From assembly GCF_004798865.1 (NCBI RefSeq), contig NW_025336442.1, positions 1 through 64,000 on the forward strand: DNA of 64,000 nucleotides, given 5' to 3'. Below the pieces are notes generated by a model. It searched no databases. It was not told the origin of the DNA and saw nothing but the letters and a program-made list of their open reading frames with translations. Positions 24,409-37,633 of this stretch are shown piece by piece; within the stretch, counting starts at the first letter, position 1; each line of letters opens with the position of its first letter. Source of the DNA: Varanus komodoensis (lineage: Eukaryota; Chordata; Lepidosauria; Squamata; Varanidae). A program made the position numbers and the translations under genes.

Positions 24409-27400
24409 AGTGTTCTGTAGGCTTGCGAAGAAGATGGCCAAACCTGTATCATTTGGGACCCATGCATAAGGTCTATCCTACCGTGCCTGTGGCTTCTCTA
24501 CAGTGAAATGTTCCCTGACCATTTTTTGGTTACAACTCTTGTTAAATAACTGGAGTCTAGGAACTTTGCTGATCAGCTGCAAATTGCCCAGAGTTCCTGC
24601 CGCCTTCTCAGCAATTAATACAGAGGTGTGGGAAGCCTCACAGTGCAGAGGGGGCATGACAAACCTCCTTGCTAACTTTCATTTAATCATGCTTTGTGAA
24701 ACAAAGGAAACAACTTTATTACAAGCCTTCTGCTTTTGACTTTTCTTGGGTTTTGTGCAGACTCTTAGCATCCCTTTCAACACAGCTGTTCAGAAGAAGC
24801 AGGAAGAAGGAATATGAGACAGGCTAGAGCAACTGGTCCTATGGTTTTGGGCTCCAGCAAAGTCCTGATGAGATGAGCTACTGTCTGTGTCTGTTTGGAC
24901 TGACAGCAGGGTTGATTCCAGCCCTCTTTGCACTGCTGCTTTCTTTCTGCATTTGTCCTTAAGATCTTGGGATCTGCTCTGCACAGCTTACCCTGCTCGT
25001 GTTGCCCTATACCAAAGAAAATCAGATGGCTTGGAAGTCTCCAGTTAAGCTTATCAAAAGCTGGAGGATATTCGGTGAGGCTTTTTGATGGATCACTCAA
25101 ATCAAGCACCTCAAGACCCAAGAACATAAAGTTCTGTTCAAGTACAGCAGCTAAGTGGAATTTCTCCTGGCCTCTGTGGCTTGTCAGGAGCAAGTCCAGC
25201 TGGGTGTCCAGCTGTTGGTGAATCAGGGCGAGTGCAAGGATCAGCAGGCATTTTGAAGGCCAGAGTAGACTGTGGCCAGGCAGAGAAGCAAGGCAGGAAG
25301 CACTGTTGCAGTTGCCTACTCATGGGGAGGCCTTAACTCATAAGATGTCCCTATCCCTCATGCAGGCTCTCCTTATTTGGCAGGTGTGGGCACCAGAGCC
25401 TGGAGCCAGTAGCAGTCCCTAGGGCTGGGGTGCATACCCATGTGACTGAAAAGGGGCAAAGTCATCCATGAGGGGAGGGTATGAGATTGGTCTCCCCTGA
25501 GGGCTCAGATTGCCCATCTGTACCCCAAGGGTCCCAGTGCAGGCAGCTGCTCTGTGATGGTTGGCTCATGAGACTCTCTAGCTCTCCTTGTAGGGAGGAG
25601 GCATCCTGCAGAGGGGCTGGGCAAAGGCACTTATAGGGCAGCCTGAAAGGGTTTGGGGTGGCTCCAGCTCTGGTTTGGGTGGGGCAGGCACAGAGAGCCC
25701 TTGCCTGGCTTGCGTGTGAACTCCCTTCTTGGATGATGTCTCTATGTCTGTGTGGGGGAGCTTGCACTTTGATCCACAGCAATGGTGAGTTTTGAACTGA
25801 ACTGTTTTGAATATGGTGAGTTTTGAACTGTACAGCAGCTTAGCTTTGGTGCAATCATAATTCACAAATACAGAACCATCCTAGAAAATGTTAATATACA
25901 TTTATTTACTACAATATATTTTTATTCAAAACATGCTATATTGCTTTCAACATAAAGCAAAAAATGGTAAATAGATTTTTTATGTCAACTATTGCAGTAT
26001 TATCCACACTGATCAGACTTTATTCTCCACTGTTTTTTCCTCCAAAGTGTTCTGAAGCTTTGGAAGCCTGTTTAGCAGAGTTTGTCATTTCAGTATTTAG
26101 AACAATGGTTGTTCATGCTGCAGAATCAGCAATTCATTGGCCTCTTCTTGCTTTGATGATTCCTCAGGAGTGACTGGAAATGGGCTGAGGGGTTCTTTCC
26201 ACTGCCTGAATGTCACAGGTATTTAAACTGGTTCCAGCAGATAAAGACCTTTCAGAAGGGTCAGGCTGGAGCTGGACCATTCTAGCACAGGAAAGGAAGT
26301 GCACCTGGGCCTTAATTTTCCTCCATACTAAAATAAAAATACTGCTGTGGAATTGCTGCACTGCTGATCTTGCAGGGTGCAGATATTTGACATTAATAAT
26401 GAGCAATAAGTAAACACCAAGGCAGCTACCTTGGTATCAGGAGAAGAAAGGCAGAGCTAAATAATTTGGCAGTCCTACAAGATGTTCTCCTGAGAAAACT
26501 TGTGCAGGGAAGTGCTCCAGGGACTTTCATCATTTGTTAACCAGAGGGTGGCAGCAGCAATGAGGCCTCATTGGCACTTTCTGGCACAGCCTCCAGTCTT
26601 CATCTCACTAGGCTAAGGAGGCCTTGCTGACACAGAAGGAGGCTCTGCTGGTTGATGGATGGGGTTACAAGCCAGTTCATTCTGGAGAGCATTTCCCCCC
26701 CTCTAGAGCAATAAAAAATGCGAAAGTTCTCCAGAGCTAGGAAACATTCCACAGGACTTTAAAAATACACACACACCCCACCTCACAGCTGTGGACCTGG
26801 ACACCATGCTCCAATGCAGCCATAGAAGAAAAGGGTGGAAAAAAATGAGCAGGTCTGAGCACATGTTCTAGCAATTACTGAAAATGGGTCACTTAAAATT
26901 ATGTTAGCCCTAGAGGGAAGCAGGTGGCTGGGAAAAGTCTCTGAGACTGTGGCAAGCCTTGGGCTGGATGTGGTTTTTCAGGGAATTGTTGAAGGTGTCC
27001 AACTGAGGGTATGTGCCAGTCCTTTCCCAGATCCCATTGAAGCTTCACATACCCAGAGTACCTGCTTTGGACTGTGTCTCTGTGTTTCTGTAGCCCCCAC
27101 TTTTTCACAGACAGGAAAGGTCCTCTCAGGTGTCACTTCCACCTAACTGGGAACTGGATTTTCTGCTTGCCCCCTGAAGAAGCAACCACTTCAGAGGAAG
27201 GTCCTGGCCATGAAGCCCAGTTGGCTCCTCAAAGGAATGTCTGCCTTCAGGTTTGTCAGGGAAAAGTCCACCTTCAGGCAATACTGCCTTGAGGAGGGAT
27301 TCATTGGTGACCTGTTTCTGCTCCCATGGGGTTCAGAACGCATGCTTACAACAGAAACTGCCCTTCTGAAGCCCTGAAGCAGCCTAGTCAGGTCGTTTTG

Positions 27401-29029
27401 AAGCAAGCCCTCCAATTTTGGAAGAGGCATTTCCCCCCTACTATGCAGTTTCCTTTGCTCTAAATTGCAACCCCCTGTCTTCATTTCAGTTGAACCTTCT
27501 GAGGCTTCATTCCCTGGTTTTTGGCACCACAGAGTGCTTTGTCCCAGATCATCATAACAGCAAAGTTCTAAAGTTATTCTTAATCCTTTCTCAGAAGAAA
27601 TACACAATATGAAACCTCTTTTAGCATATAAAAATCAGGGTGAGCTGAAATAGTCCTTCTCTTCCTCTGTTTCATTGCCACAGCCATAGATAGGGATTTA
27701 GCAGTTCTGGAGGTGGGGAGGAATTTACAAAAAGCAGCAGTCCTTGGAATGTGCCAATTGGCAGCCGAGGTTTTATTTCCAGAAGCCCCCTCCCAAATAG
27801 CACTGTGCCATCCCACAGTGATGCATTCTTCTGAGGGACCATCTGGGAGGTTAAAAATGCTGCCATCAGCTGGTGGCCTCTGAAAAGAATGTCCATCAAA
27901 GGTTAGAGTTGGGTCTAGGTGCTACTGCAGCTGGGAGAACAAAATGGGTAGCTAGAATTCTAAACTCTGTTGTCAACTCAGTGCTACACCCCTGGTTAAG
28001 AGTCTGCAGTGAAAAATGCCGTCTTCAGATTTGGCTAGTAATCTGTGAGTCCTGGACCCTGCCTGAGTCAGCTTTCTGGGTGATACTTATTTCTATACCG
28101 ACACTGATAAATACTTCTCTTGTGGACTTCCCCTCCAAACTTTGGCTTTCTAAGTGGCCTGGGCATTTCCAGGTTTACTTCTTTTAAAGGAAAAACTTGC
28201 ACATGTCTCAATTTTCTAATAAAGTTGGGGTACCTTGAATTAAACATTTTGGGAAGTGCCTCAGTAATCTGATATCACTTCTGAGTGTGCTAAGCATGTG
28301 CATGTGCAGTTACTTGGGACTCCTGGGACTCCTGCCAGAGTTCTCTTTAGACTCAACAGAAGGCTGTTAGGAGCTCAAAACATTCAGGTGAGGTATCTTG
28401 ATGGGGCTAAGATAGCCTAGAAAGCAAAGGTGGAGTTAGCCCTCCTGTTTCCCCTGCTCACCAGGCACCACCTGGGAGAGAGCCCAGTGTCTCGTCAAAA
28501 GGGAACAGGGGACTCCAATATAAAGGCATCCAAGTCAGAGCTGAGCACAGAGCCGGGGATGATTTTAAGGTGCGACATGCTGCCTCTCCAATACCAGAGC
28601 TGACAAGACTCTCGTCAGTGTTTGTGAAGCTGGACTAGCATCTCTACTCAAGCTGTATATTTGTAAGCATCTACAAATAGCAGAAAACATCATAAGCCTC
28701 CTCTAATTTCCTTCCCAAAACAAGCAAGCCCAGGTGAGCAGAAGAAGCCCTGAAACTACTCACAGTATAGCCTTTTTTTGGCATCAACTCTCACAAAACC
28801 TCTTCCCCTGCTTCTGGTGGACTTCTATTCTCCTTTTCATTTTATGAGCAGAATAAATAGGGACTTTGCATCATGTGGCCATGCTGAGTGCAGCATTAGC
28901 AGAGCACCTGCCTCCTCAGTCATCCTGGTGTGGTTTGCATTCCTTGTCCTTTGCCCAGGACTTTGATGCTTTGCAGACTTCCTAGACCAAAGTATGATAG
29001 CCAATGTCATTGTTGCTTCTAGAGAAAGT
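24409..29029. other. MYMK-ADAMTSL2 intergenic, left part
   Basis: No gene, RNA or clear repeat recognised. Muscle or connective-tissue enhancers could lie here, but none can be read directly. Confidence 0.4.
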
Positions 29030-29700
29030 TCTGGCTTGATCTAAGATTCACTTGTTCATCTCTCTGTCAGTCCCAGGGTATTCACAAAGCTCTGCTCCAG
29101 CACTTTATTTCAACTGAGTCATTTTTCTTCTTGTCAGCTTTCTTCAGCTTTCACACCCATACAGAATGATTGTGAACACAAAAGTGTAGATGATCTTGGC
29201 CTTGGTCTTCAGTGAAAGAGCCTAATATTTGATTATCTTTTCTAGTTCCTTCATAACAGCCCTTTCAAGTCTCAGTCTTCTTTTAATTTTTGGCTGTATT
29301 TTCCCTTTAAATTGGTGACTGAGCCAATAATCTTTCACAATTTCAATGTTTTCATTGCTGACATTAAAATTGTGTAATTCTTCTATAGTCATGATTTTTG
29401 TTCTCGTACTCCTGCTACAGTTCTGCTTTTGTACTTTTTCATATTCACCAGGAGTCATTTCAGTTCATTGTTGTAAGATGGCATCATCTCCATATCTTAC
29501 ATCATTGAGGTATCTTTCAACAATTTTCTTTTTACACCTATCCCAATCCAGCTTTCCTTCTGAAATGATGTACATACAGATCGAACAGATAAAATAATAA
29601 AGTACAGCCTTCTCTTTTTGCTTTTGCCTATAAGAATAATTCTGTTTCTCCATCTTCTGTCCTAACAAGAACTTCTTGTTGACGATATAGGTTACACATC
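29030..29700 (-). mobile_element. Old RTE-clade LINE fragment
   Basis: The minus strand carries degraded RT frames: LNDVRYGDDAILQQ, then MTPGEYEKVQ, KIMTIEELHNFNVSNENIEI, KPKIKRRLRLERA-like text and FVFTIILYGCESW. The pattern is RTE-like, but it is more diverged and distinct from the BovB copies in this window. Several stops and frame breaks are present. Confidence 0.75.
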
Positions 29701-29859
29701 AGGATGATCAAGTACTGAGTCACCCCCTTTCTTGCAGGACAATCCATAGCTTCCTGTAACAAAGGTTTTGCAGGCACAGGCTTTGCTGTAGTCTATAAAG
29801 CCTGGACTGACCATCTTCTGAAATCCTTGAGAGCACTTCAACATATATTTGCGATATGA

Positions 29860-29889
29860 TGTGTGTGTGTGTGTGCGTGTGTGTGTGTA
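29860..29889. repeat. (GT)n microsatellite
   Basis: GT repeat with one GC interruption. Confidence 0.95.
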
Positions 29890-31064
29890 GGGGAGGATAT
29901 TTGGAAACAAGACTGACCTCTGAACATGACCTCAAGAAGTCTTAATAGTCTTGTTTCCAAACATCCAGAGAGAGAGAGTGCTTTTGAGTGGTCCTTCCAA
30001 GGCCTTGGAACTCCTCACAATGCAATCCCTTGCATGTAGCACAAGCACTTCTTTTCTGCATGGTTGCCCCTGGGAGTGGCTGAGAAGAGGAATTGTCTGG
30101 CAAAGAGGGAGGGACAGGTTTATCAAAAGCAGCCTCAGCTGCTGATCCAGGTAAGAGACAGGTGCAGGGGCGGGATGTTACAAAATGGAGGTTTAGAAAG
30201 TGGTGGAAGGGAGAGGAATTTGTGAAGTTTTATTCCAAAAACAACCAACTCGGATTGTGGTTTTGCTCCAAAATGTCTGGCCGTCAGGCCCCAATTCTAG
30301 CTTTTATACAGCCAGGACTGCCAACTGGCCTGGGTGAACTATTAGAATGAAACTTGGTAACAGATGCAAGGGCTGTTTCTCTGTTTTTAGTTAGAATATA
30401 GGCTCCATTAAACCCTGGGAGGTGGGAAGAGAACCTTCTCTCTCCTGAACCCTGAAAAGGTGGCAAACCAGATTGTAAATTAACCCTTTCATTAAAAACT
30501 GAATGCTATGAGTTTTCTTTGTCTGTTGCTTAAGCATGTATTTAAGCACACTGCTAGGAAGTGAGAAATCCTTTTGGTTGGGTGCGCTGGAAAGCTTGCC
30601 TTTCCAATAGACAGCATGGGCAACCATGTCCAAAATTTCTTCACAATGAACATCAGTTTTTCCAGACATATCTTGCTGCAGAGAGAAAAGCAGATAAAGG
30701 TCTCCTTCCAAACATATCAAAGAGTGGAGATCCTGAGCCTTGTTTGGCAGGGACATTCTTGTAATTTTACCCTAGACATGTTTTGGAGTACAAGGACATT
30801 GCTTGCCACCTGGGTTTCAGGGGACATTCATGGAAGTGTGTCTTGAATATTCTGTTGATTGGTTTTATTTCTATACCTCCCAAGAGCCAAAGCTCATTCC
30901 ATAACTTGGAGTCGCCATTGAGGAAACCTTCTTCCTTGTTGCCACCAGCTGTGCCTCCCTTAGAGATGACACCCAGAGAGGGGTTCAGATACTGAGCTAT
31001 GTCATCTGTACACTGAGCCATCGACTGTACTGTTGTCTGCTAGAACAGCCTGTGCCAGGCGTTG

Positions 31065-31142
31065 GCCTATGACTCTCATCATCCTCCACCTTTGGCTATG
31101 CTGGCTCAAGCTGATGGGAACTGCAGTCCCACAACATTAGGA
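31065..31142. repeat. Short dispersed repeat
   Basis: CTCAAGCTGATGGGAACTGC and AGTCCCACAACATT match in outline the segments at 61,405-61,475 and 62,400-62,465, so three related copies occur in the window. The family was not identified. Confidence 0.4.
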
Positions 31143-32119
31143 CCTTGTAAGAGTGGAATGAAAGCTAGCCAAAACATTTTAAAGCAGAACCAAATGATTC
31201 TGTTCATCCTGAACTGTGAACCTGAAAAGAATCTGATGAACTGACAAGGTAACTAAAAGGCACAAAAGTCCAAGCATCCACATACATTCAAGAGATCTGT
31301 GAATTAAGAGTGCAAAGTGAATGACTTCACTTTCAAGACTATTTCATTGCCCAGAAGTGATCTGGCATAGAGAATTCACTTAATGAAACTCAAATGCCTT
31401 TGAAAAAAAAGGTGAGCATCCAAAGGCCAGGCTTATGTGTTCCATACAGGTGTCTCTTGCATGATCCATGTCTCTCGGTTTTACAAGTGCCCTGGTAAAT
31501 AACATCTGCTTGTAATTTTCCCTCTGTTGCCAAAAGGACAGGGAGATGCAAAAACCATCCAGTGTGATTGTCTGCCTGTGATTAATCACACACTTGTCCT
31601 AACGCTCAACCGAAGCAGCCCATCTATCCAGAGCGGGAAGGTCATTTATCACTGCACTTCGTTGTGCAGTTGGATAAGGAAATGGACAGCATTCATTGTG
31701 TTCCTTGCTTTGACTCACAGAAAACTCTTCAGTAACATTTTGGAATCTGGAAGAATTATCTTTAGGCTCTGAATAGCATCTACATATTTCTTCATATGCA
31801 GGATTTTTAAAAAATCTAATGTGGGAAAATCTAAAATGGTCAGATCCATCAACCCCAACACTTGTGGTGCAAAACAATGATCCAGGCTGCATAGAGAGAG
31901 CCTGCATTGTAAAACTGAGAGTAGGATGATGTTCCATCAGACCAATTCCTTATGAGATGCACAGCACTGATTTTGTACTGCTCCGTCCATTTTCCTTGTC
32001 TTCTGTTGTCAAGCAATTTCAGGAGAGGGGAGGAATCTAGGCAGGGCAACTTGCATCCTAGAATCTGGCTGCACTGAGCACTAAATAGGAATGGATGAGC
32101 GCTCCCACGGGCACTTCTA

Positions 32120-32400
32120 AGTCTAAGTGCCTTAAATGATGTCTGTAATGTATGGTAGGTTGATGCCAGGATTATTGCCCCTTCAGGTATTGCAGTCTGG
32201 AGTCATGTAGGACATTGTAGGTCAAAGTCAGCACCATGAATCAGTGCAAGAGGGCAAGAATCATTGTTGCATATTTGGACTTCCTTGTTCCTGTTACCAG
32301 TCTGGCTGTTGCATTTTGCATGAACTGCTGCTTCTGCATTATCCTCAAAAGCAGCCAGACAGTGCAGAAATCTAACTTGGAGCATAGAAAACTGAAGCTA
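32120..32400 (-). mobile_element. Old L2-like LINE fragment
   Basis: Contains GGACATTGTAGGTCAAAGTC and AGCACCATGAATCAGTGCAA, matching in outline the segment at 57,090-57,120 of the younger copy. Confidence 0.5.
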
Positions 32401-33676
32401 GATTATCCCTTTTCAGACAGGGGCATAGCTGGGCCACCAACCAAAGCGACCTAATACTAAAGTGACAAAGACGGCTCTAAGAGAACCCCAAGTACCCTAT
32501 CACCTTTTCTTTAGAAAAGCACCCTCTACCCTGTGGGAAAGATCCTGGGAGAGCAAAGAAGGTAGGTGGAAAAGCACCTGAGATGTGCTCCCCTGTGGGC
32601 TGTCCTGTTGAGGGAACCCGGGTGCTGCCTTGGGCCAAGGCAGATTATGCTTGATCTTCTAGGCTGGAACTGGTGACACAGTGGATGGCAGCTGTAGCTT
32701 TCCAAGGTTTCAAGCAGGAATTTTACCAGCCCTGCTTGGAAATTCAGGCACAGAGAGAATTTGGGAGCTTCTGTATACGAAGCAGGGGCTCAGCCACTAT
32801 CTGCCCACTCCATCTTGTCACAAGTGGACATTGTTTTTAAAAGCATGTGCTGATGTTACTTGCAGTGGAAGGGTTTATATCCTGAAAAATGGGATGGAAA
32901 CCATCTTAATCACCCAGCTGATCTCCTTCCACCTTTCCAGACATGACTTACTTCTTAGCCTCAGCGCCATCCTTGTTGCTCTCCTCTGCACCAAGCCCAG
33001 TTTGTCCATTTTCTTGGGAGACTGTGGTGCTCAGAACTGGGCACAGTGAGGTCTGGCCAAATAGAAAGTGTGTGTGGGGGGCATTGTTTCTCATGAGTAG
33101 GGCATTTGCAGAATTGCATTTGCTTTTTGAGCTGCTGTCTATAGCCCAATTCACGTGCTATTCCAAGAGGTAAAATTTTCTTCTGCTGGTGGGGCCACAC
33201 CAGGCAGTTCCGTTGAACCAGTGTGCCAGACACGCAGCAATGTACACATACATCTGTATGTGCAGAGGCTTCTGTGCACTTCGACCTCCAGTCACACAGG
33301 ACTCACACCACCTGTGCAAAGACCCTCTGACTCAGACCTTCCCTGAGCAGCAGTGTCACTCCAGAACATGGTTCTGTGCAGGGCCCTTGCTTTTTCTTGG
33401 AGTTTTGCTCAGGCAGAGCTTTGAATGAGGCCTTTGCAAAGCTCACAGGAGGCGCTTGTAGCTCCGCTCCACATGGCATTCCATCTGCCGCTTCAGGTGA
33501 TCTGTACTGGGAGGAGGGACATCTGCTGGCGGCGGCTGCCGCTGCCCCATCTTCAGGCAGAAATTTCTCCCCAGGCTCGGCTCTGCCTCCCCCTCCCCCA
33601 ATCCCTTTTAAAGGTCTTCTCCACCAAGTCTGGCTGGCTGAGGGAAACTGCCTGGCGGTGGTTGGCCGAGCGGCTC

Positions 33677-33693
33677 GGGGGGGGGGGGGGGGG
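33677..33693 (+). repeat. 17-base G-run upstream of the TATA box
   Basis: An uninterrupted run of G about 90 bp upstream of the candidate TATA box. Such tracts can form G-quadruplexes and are also prone to length error in assemblies. Confidence 0.9.
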
Positions 33694-33783
33694 CATGAAG
33701 TGAAAGCCAGGGTGGAAGTGGGGGCGGATGCTTGGGGGGATATCTCAGGGAGCCCGGAGAGATCCCACTCTCTGTCCGACAGC

Positions 33784-33790
33784 TATAAAA
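33784..33790 (+). promoter_or_regulatory. Candidate TATA box of ADAMTSL2
   Basis: TATAAAA sits in a GC-rich, CpG-containing stretch on the coding strand. Transcription would begin near 33,810-33,820 and run into a good donor at 34139. It lies 3.8 kb upstream of the first confident coding exon. The promoter role is inferred from position. Confidence 0.5.
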
Positions 33791-33811
33791 CGGACTCGAG
33801 TGGACGAGGGA

Positions 33812-34138
33812 TAAGGCGAAGCAGGTCCTCCTGCGGAAGCCTCGGCCCTTTGGCTGCCCTTTGAAGTCTGGGGAGAGAGCGCGAAAGAGGAAGGGAGCGA
33901 GCGAGGGAGGGAGCGAGCGAGCGAGCGAGCGAGCGAGCGAAGGAGGGAGCGAGGGAGGAGGGCCAGAGCGTGTCTGCAATTTCTGCACCTCCTCCTGGAG
34001 CTGCTCCTGCTGCAGCCGTCCTCCGTGCACTCGCTCGTGGCTCTCCGCAGACGAGCCCTGCTGCACCTGGCCGGCTCCTGCAGCATCTTTCTACATATAT
34101 GAGCAAACACCTGGCCGGCAGTGTCAAAATTCTCCAAG
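33812..34138 (+). other. Presumed ADAMTSL2 5' UTR exon
   Basis: A GC-rich stretch downstream of the TATA box ends at CAAG followed by GTATGC, a good splice donor at 34139. It holds a (GAGC)n tract. The ATG at 34099 opens a short frame that, if spliced to 34570, would stop after 16 codons, so it behaves as an upstream ORF. The left end is a guess from TATA spacing. Confidence 0.45.
33895..33958 (+). repeat. (GAGC)n-type microsatellite
   Basis: An imperfect run of GAGC/GAGG units inside the presumed 5' UTR. It produces long Arg/Ser-rich frames on the opposite strand that are not genes. Confidence 0.9.
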
Positions 34139-34569
34139 GTATGCCTCTTCCTCCCTCTACTTCTTCTCCTCTCCATCTCATAATGACTTTTTTTAACCAA
34201 TGCAAACTTTTTTTTGAGGAAGGGTATTTTAATCTGCAGTGAGTGCAGATCCAAAGCTTGGAAATACCCTCTTGTTCCTTCTTTGAAGTTGCTTGAAGAA
34301 GGAATGTGTTTGTGCTCGGTCCAGTTCAGACAGAGCATTTCTCAGAATCTGGGCTCTGTGTGAGGCAGGAAGCTCTTACATAACCCCAAGCAACAGTTTC
34401 AGGTTTTGCCTCTGCCTCTCCTGCTTTTCTGGTCACTGCATATTCTCCTAGTTTCTGACCTGCCCCCAAGGAGCAGAACCAGAGGGCATTTTGGAGCCAT
34501 TCCCCTACTGGTGGTGCTTTCTTCCTACGAGTAAGGAGTGAGCCACTCTTTTCTCTCTCTTTGGACTAG

Positions 34570-34641
34570 AGGAAGAATAATTATTTTACTGGCTTTGGAC
34601 CAGAGGTGGCTTGGAGCGTTAATGAAAACCAACTGTTTCGG
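34570..34641 (+). other. Possible second 5' exon of ADAMTSL2
   Basis: A pyrimidine-rich acceptor (CTCTCTTTGGACTAG) and a strong donor (CGG-GTAAGT) bracket 72 bases. The ATG at 34622 reads MKTNCFG in frame into coding exon 1 when the GG at the exon end joins the G at 37634. It may be plain 5' UTR, an alternative start, or not an exon at all. Confidence 0.35.
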
Positions 34642-35935
34642 GTAAGTTTCAGCCACCTGTCTGCGGGACACACGGCCAAGAACTCTGGGACTTTAAATTA
34701 ATCAGTGTGCATTCTGAGCTTTGGAATCCCAGTACAGTAAAGCTTGCAGACAAAATTTACACCATGAAATAGGATGGGGCTATTGCAGTGACATGGCTCT
34801 CTTGGGACACCATTAGACAAAAATCTCGGCAGTCTCCACAGCAAATGCTGAGGAGAGTTGGCTGCTCTAATGGCAAGACTTGTGCTTATGCAGCAAAATC
34901 CTGGGCAAGTGCTTTGTGTCTGGTGGGTTGCAGGGAGGGAGATCCCAGTATCCCTGTTTTACCCAGACAGGTTGGGCCCAGTCCCAGTGATAGGTTTGTG
35001 CGGGGAGAAGATGTTTGTAGCTCAAAGCGAGGGGGGGGGGGGAGTTTCATTGCATGCAGCTCTTCTACTTCAGTAGCTATGCCTTGAGTGAAGTTCAGTA
35101 CCTGTATCGCCAGCCCAGATACCCTCCAGGCTCTGCTCTTCCAGCAAGTCTGCCCTTTTGTTGCCATGGCCATCAGCAGCTCCTGCTGCTGCCGTTTCTC
35201 CTCCTCTTCCTTATGGCTCACTGGTTTGCTTGGCTGGTGAGAGGCTATCATGGCTGCACCTGGTCCTCTTCCTTGCCACTACTCTTGCCCTGGTGTCAAA
35301 GGTAGGTGAGCAAGCAGGTTGCAAGCCGAACAAGGAGGGGCACAGGAACAGGAGCCTGCCTTGTAGGGTCAGGGGCCCTGGGTTCATCAAGGGTTCATTG
35401 AAGGCACAGAGCAATGGGCATTTGTTTAGGAGGCTGCTTAAAGGGCTCAGCAGATGCCTAAAGGAACTGCCATAGCCTGAGTGAGTGAGTCCATGTTTGG
35501 ATACTGTGTACCCCACAATATACGAAGGTTGACCAGAGTATCCTGAAGCATTTGGCCAGTCTTGACAAATGTTGGCAGGCCTGGAAATATACGAGGGCCC
35601 AAAGAGGTTGTATGGGGTCCCCAGCCAGGTCAGTTTCTCCTTGTGGTGGGGAGAAGAGCAATGAACTCTGCAACAAAGATTCTTTCAAACCTTAGGACCT
35701 CAAAGAGTGCCAGCTCCATGGTCCTCCTGGATGGTGCCTGAGGAGGATGTTCTCTGTAGAGTGGACATTGCTCTGAAGGAGGAGGAGGATGAGAGTTTAA
35801 ACCTTGGAATGGTTGCTCAGGCATTCTGGAAGTGGTGCGCAGACAAACCTGGGAGACACGCCCGCTCCTGCTCCATCTCACCCATTGTTGTCACTATGAT
35901 GGCACCAGGGTTTCTTTCTCTGGGATAGGTTGGAA

Positions 35936-36035
35936 TATTTCTTAGCCCTACCAGTAGATGCTGCTGAGAATCAAACTGAGGAACTTCTGTATGCAAAACA
36001 AGGGCTCCTACAGTAAGCTACCACTGCCCACCCAA
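35936..36035 (-). mobile_element. Degraded tRNA-derived SINE, antisense
   Basis: AACTTCTGTATGCAAAACAA followed by CTACAGTAAGCTACCACTGC is an antisense tRNA-like head of a type common in reptile SINEs. Short and diverged. Confidence 0.4.
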
Positions 36036-37311
36036 ATCAGCACACCTTCTCAGCAGGGTCCTTGCTTGTGAAGGCAATAGGATCCCACTGTGGCCCATCA
36101 GAGGATCCGCAGGATGCAGCCCCAAGCTGGAGATCTGCCCCTTTCAGTGTGCAGCACTCTGGCTCCAGAAGCACAGCCCTAGCCCTTGTCACATGCAGGC
36201 CTTGTGAGTGGTGCAGCTTTGTGAGACCCACAAAGCCACCAGGTCCAGCTGGAGTAAATACTGCTTCTCTTCCAGGTCTGTCCTGAGCACTGCTTGTTGG
36301 TGTGCTTGGGTGTCTCCTTGTCTACAGATCTCTTTCTGTACCTCAACTGTTCTCACTCAGCCTGCCTGAAAGTGTTACACCAAGCAGCTACTCAGACACT
36401 GGAAGGGAAAGAGAGAAGGAAATCTACACAGTATTAATATAATAATCCATTTCAGGTTGGAAAATGCAGCATCTTCACTCCTGGTATGAGAGAGTCAGAG
36501 ATGAGCAGAATTTCAGGAAATTTTTGGTCTAGGCAGCCAAAAGCAGGGCAGAGTTGGGGGAAGAACTGAAGCTTCATTTGGAGTCTCTTTTCCTAGGAAG
36601 TAAGCACCTTGCTCACATGCTGCAAGACTGAGAGACTGGGACCAAAGATGCCAGGTGGTTGCTCCAGAACAGGGTGGGGGCTCAAGGGGGCCTCACTTGT
36701 GACTGAGGTGTGGGTGTCCCAAGAGCCATCTCAAAGCAGCTGTGCACATCCAAGCTTGTCACTTGGTTGGAGGTGAGAATGGAGCTCTGAGAAAGGCAGA
36801 TTTTGAGAAGGATAGCCAGTCCAACATCCCATCAGTGCCTGGCAGTCCTCTTAGTTACTTTTCATGGGGTACCCTGTAAACCTGTCTTGAGGTGCCTTGT
36901 AGCAGACCAGAACTCTCCTCATGGCTAAGCCACTGCTCCAGTGATGTCGGACACTTAGATTTAAACACTTCCCTTGTAGATGCAGATGCAGAGGGCTGGG
37001 TTGATGATTGTGCACTGGCTTCCTCCCATATATTTCTCTGGGCCTTGGGAGGCCTACTGAGGTCACCTTTGCACCAGACCCAGCTGAATCCTTGGAACCA
37101 TTCCCCCACGCTCTTGGAAGCCAGTCAGTCATCCACAGCAGCAGAACTAGGGTGCTCACAGTGCCAGGAGTCCTACCATGTTGCTTCCTAGGCAGTGTGT
37201 TTAGAATTGCAGCTCTAATTGGAGACTTTGATTTCTAGATGTCCAGGACTCATTCATCATGTGAAATTTATGAACATTAGAGGCCAAGGAGGGGCTGTGG
37301 TGTGCTTATGT

Positions 37312-37560
37312 GGACTAAAAAACCCATAAGAAAATCTGTACTGGATCAGACCAACGTCCCATTTGTCCACCCTTATGTTCACCAAGTAGTCAACCAGCTG
37401 CTCACAACAACCCACAGGAAGGTTATAGAAAGGCCTCAGAACTTGTAGTCAGTCCTAGCTTTCTCCTCCATGAATTGGCCGAATTCTCCCTTAAAGCTGT
37501 CCAGACTTTTCCTTCATCTTGTCAACTTTCTCTTCATGAAAGTCTCAAGTGAGCACAAGT
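37312..37560 (-). mobile_element. CR1-like 3' fragment upstream of ADAMTSL2 coding exon 1
   Basis: Shares the CTGGATCAGACCAACGTCCC segment with 14,660. It ends less than 100 bp before coding exon 1. Confidence 0.55.
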
Positions 37561-37633
37561 CCCCCTTCCTGACTCCAAGCTACAGAACACCTGCGGCCCT
37601 GAAAGCATTGTGCTTTGCCTCTTGCTTTGTTAG

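Noticed and set aside
33608-34338. Long minus-strand frames rich in Arg, Ser, Leu and Pro
   Set aside because: They are by-products of the GAGC repeat and high GC content opposite the ADAMTSL2 leader; no domain or splice logic.
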